A stretch of 64,000 nucleotides of DNA from JAYRWD01 sp041918255 (GTDB lineage: Bacteria; Patescibacteriota; Dojkabacteria; B142; WJKM01): assembly GCA_041918255.1 (NCBI GenBank), contig JAYRWD010000062.1, forward strand, positions 1 through 64,000, in the 5' to 3' direction. This document shows, piece by piece, positions 63,140 through 64,000 of this stretch (its first letter is position 1; every line of letters begins with the position of its first letter). Made by a program: the position numbers and the translations under genes. Under the pieces are notes generated by a model, which had not been told where the DNA came from, ran no database searches, and saw only the letters and a list, made by a program, of their open reading frames with translations.

Positions 63140-64000
63140 ACTGAATTATTTTTTTTCTTTCCTCTTCAGGCATCATTAGTAGATCAAGTATCGTACGTCT
63201 TATAGCGTCATTCATAGATTTGAATTGATCACTTGTCTCTTGTACAAAATCAACATACATATTCGTTCCGGGTGCGCTTTTTTCGAGAGGTAAATCACGT
63301 TTGAATCTTGAAATATATTCCAAATGTTCTTGCCAATATGAATTAGCTACCAAAATCATTATCTTCCTTAACTCTTCTGGTGAAAAGTTTTGAATAAGTT
63401 GATTACGCAGTGGCTCATTAATTAAAAATTGATGTGGAGCAGATTCCTCAACTTGCGATGATTCCCGTACAACGAATGATTTCAAGCTATCAGTGATTTG
63501 ACCGGTATTAGTAATTTGATATTTAACCTCGTCTAGGAGTAGTTGATCCACGAGATAATCGATGTCTGATCTTAGGACACGTTCTCTACTGGCATAATAG
63601 GCATTAGCTTGTGCTGTAAGGACGTTATTTAAACGTATATTATGCCGAAGTCGATCGGTATTTTGGCGATCTGCTGAGGTTTGCAATTCAGCGAATTGTA
63701 TTTTATCGTAGATAAGCGCAGCAGCGGAAGGTTTGGGTCTTCGAGCTAGGACTCTGTACAGAGTCTCAGGTTTTGTGGCGGCTTCGACGACATGATCAGT
63801 ATATGACATATAGGTCGCGGCAGTGCCGGGTGCGCCCTGCCTACCTGCTCGCCCTGCTGCTTGCCTTGCTTCTCTCTTTGTAAGTGGACAGGAAGTTTGC
63901 ACTACCAACAAGCCAGCTAGCTTTTCTACTTCGCCCTTTTGTTGATCGTCAACATCTGCGCCACCGAGAGGAATATCGACCCCCCTTCCCGCAAGGCTTG
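63132..64000 (-). CDS. SecA-like preprotein translocase ATPase, divergent (partial, 5' end outside window)
   Basis: About 289 C-terminal residues; the frame is open to the window edge. At the start it reads LAGRGVDIPLGGADV (SecA motif V, usually AGRGTDI.LG) and ARQAAGRAGRQGAPG (motif VI, usually LRGRAGRQGDPG). The segment between them (LLVVQTSCPLTKREARQ) replaces the usual GTERHESRRID. The helical scaffold region follows (KIQFAELQTSADRQNTDRLR, where SecA has an R..LL.YD region), then LANSYWQEHLEYISRFK-like sequence and a short tail without the Cys zinc site. It may be an accessory SecA2-like protein. Confidence 0.75.
   Translation of the reverse strand, partial: SLAGRGVDIPLGGADVDDQQKGEVEKLAGLLVVQTSCPLTKREARQAAGRAGRQGAPGTAATYMSYTDHVVEAATKPETLYRVLARRPKPSAAALIYDKIQFAELQTSADRQNTDRLRHNIRLNNVLTAQANAYYASRERVLRSDIDYLVDQLLLDEVKYQITNTGQITDSLKSFVVRESSQVEESAPHQFLINEPLRNQLIQNFSPEELRKIMILVANSYWQEHLEYISRFKRDLPLEKSAPGTNMYVDFVQETSDQFKSMNDAIRRTILDLLMMPEEERKKIIQFD

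Overview
This window looks like a chromosomal piece from a Candidate Phyla Radiation (Patescibacteria) bacterium. The evidence is a 16S rRNA gene with strongly divergent 'universal' sites and no 23S or 5S gene within the following 12 kb, compact bacterial information-processing genes (rpoB, rpoC, rpsL, rpsG, polA), moderately low GC, many long secreted or membrane proteins without recognisable families, and peptidoglycan genes (MurG-like, three FemABX-like proteins). Genes ending in TGA show that TGA is a stop here, as in code 11. I cannot name the phylum.

Layout. 1-3.2 kb: minus-strand genes (an M23-like envelope protein, TspO, MsrA, two hypotheticals). 3.2-12 kb: a defence island on the minus strand. 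It has a type I restriction-modification operon hsdR-hsdM-DUF1016 nuclease-hsdS, downstream of which lie a 5' fragment of msrA, the tail of a DNA methyltransferase and a gene with an early in-frame stop. 11.8-12.4 kb: tRNA-Ser, two broken tandem copies of its 5' half carrying a palindrome, and a GIY-YIG gene whose last codons come from that repeat. 12.6-14.1 kb: three small membrane genes resembling PilN/PilO. 14.4-26.1 kb: rpoB-rpoC-rpsL-rpsG, a CAT-anticodon tRNA and ftsH. 26.3-35 kb: two very large paralogous surface proteins plus the 3' end of a third.

36.7-42 kb: polA, a winged-helix protein and an archaeal-type ATP-dependent DNA ligase. 42-49.4 kb: cell-envelope genes (FemABX x3, a family 2 glycosyltransferase, MurG-like, a DUF4870-like protein) separated by REP-like repeats. 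49.4-52.6 kb: 16S rRNA with its own RNase III-type processing stem, tRNA-Ile and tRNA-Ala; the spacer holds a frameshifted four-helix-bundle (S23/IVP-like) gene between AT-rich direct repeats. 52.6-62.9 kb: a third large surface protein, several orphan proteins and an unrecognised five-gene operon (58.4-61.9 kb) with two glycine/alanine-rich membrane proteins around three small acidic proteins. The window ends inside a divergent SecA-like gene.

The strongest unusual signals are: a 530-loop pseudoknot in 16S rRNA rebuilt by compensatory changes (50165-50210), matched by compensatory pairs in the helix 44 decoding region and by an altered uS12; the five-gene operon; the surface-protein family, which carries LRRs of plant-receptor type; the divergent SecA; tRNA-fragment repeats interrupted by a palindrome; and overlapping alternative hairpins between rpsL and rpsG. 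Product names rest on motifs read by eye; no database search was possible.
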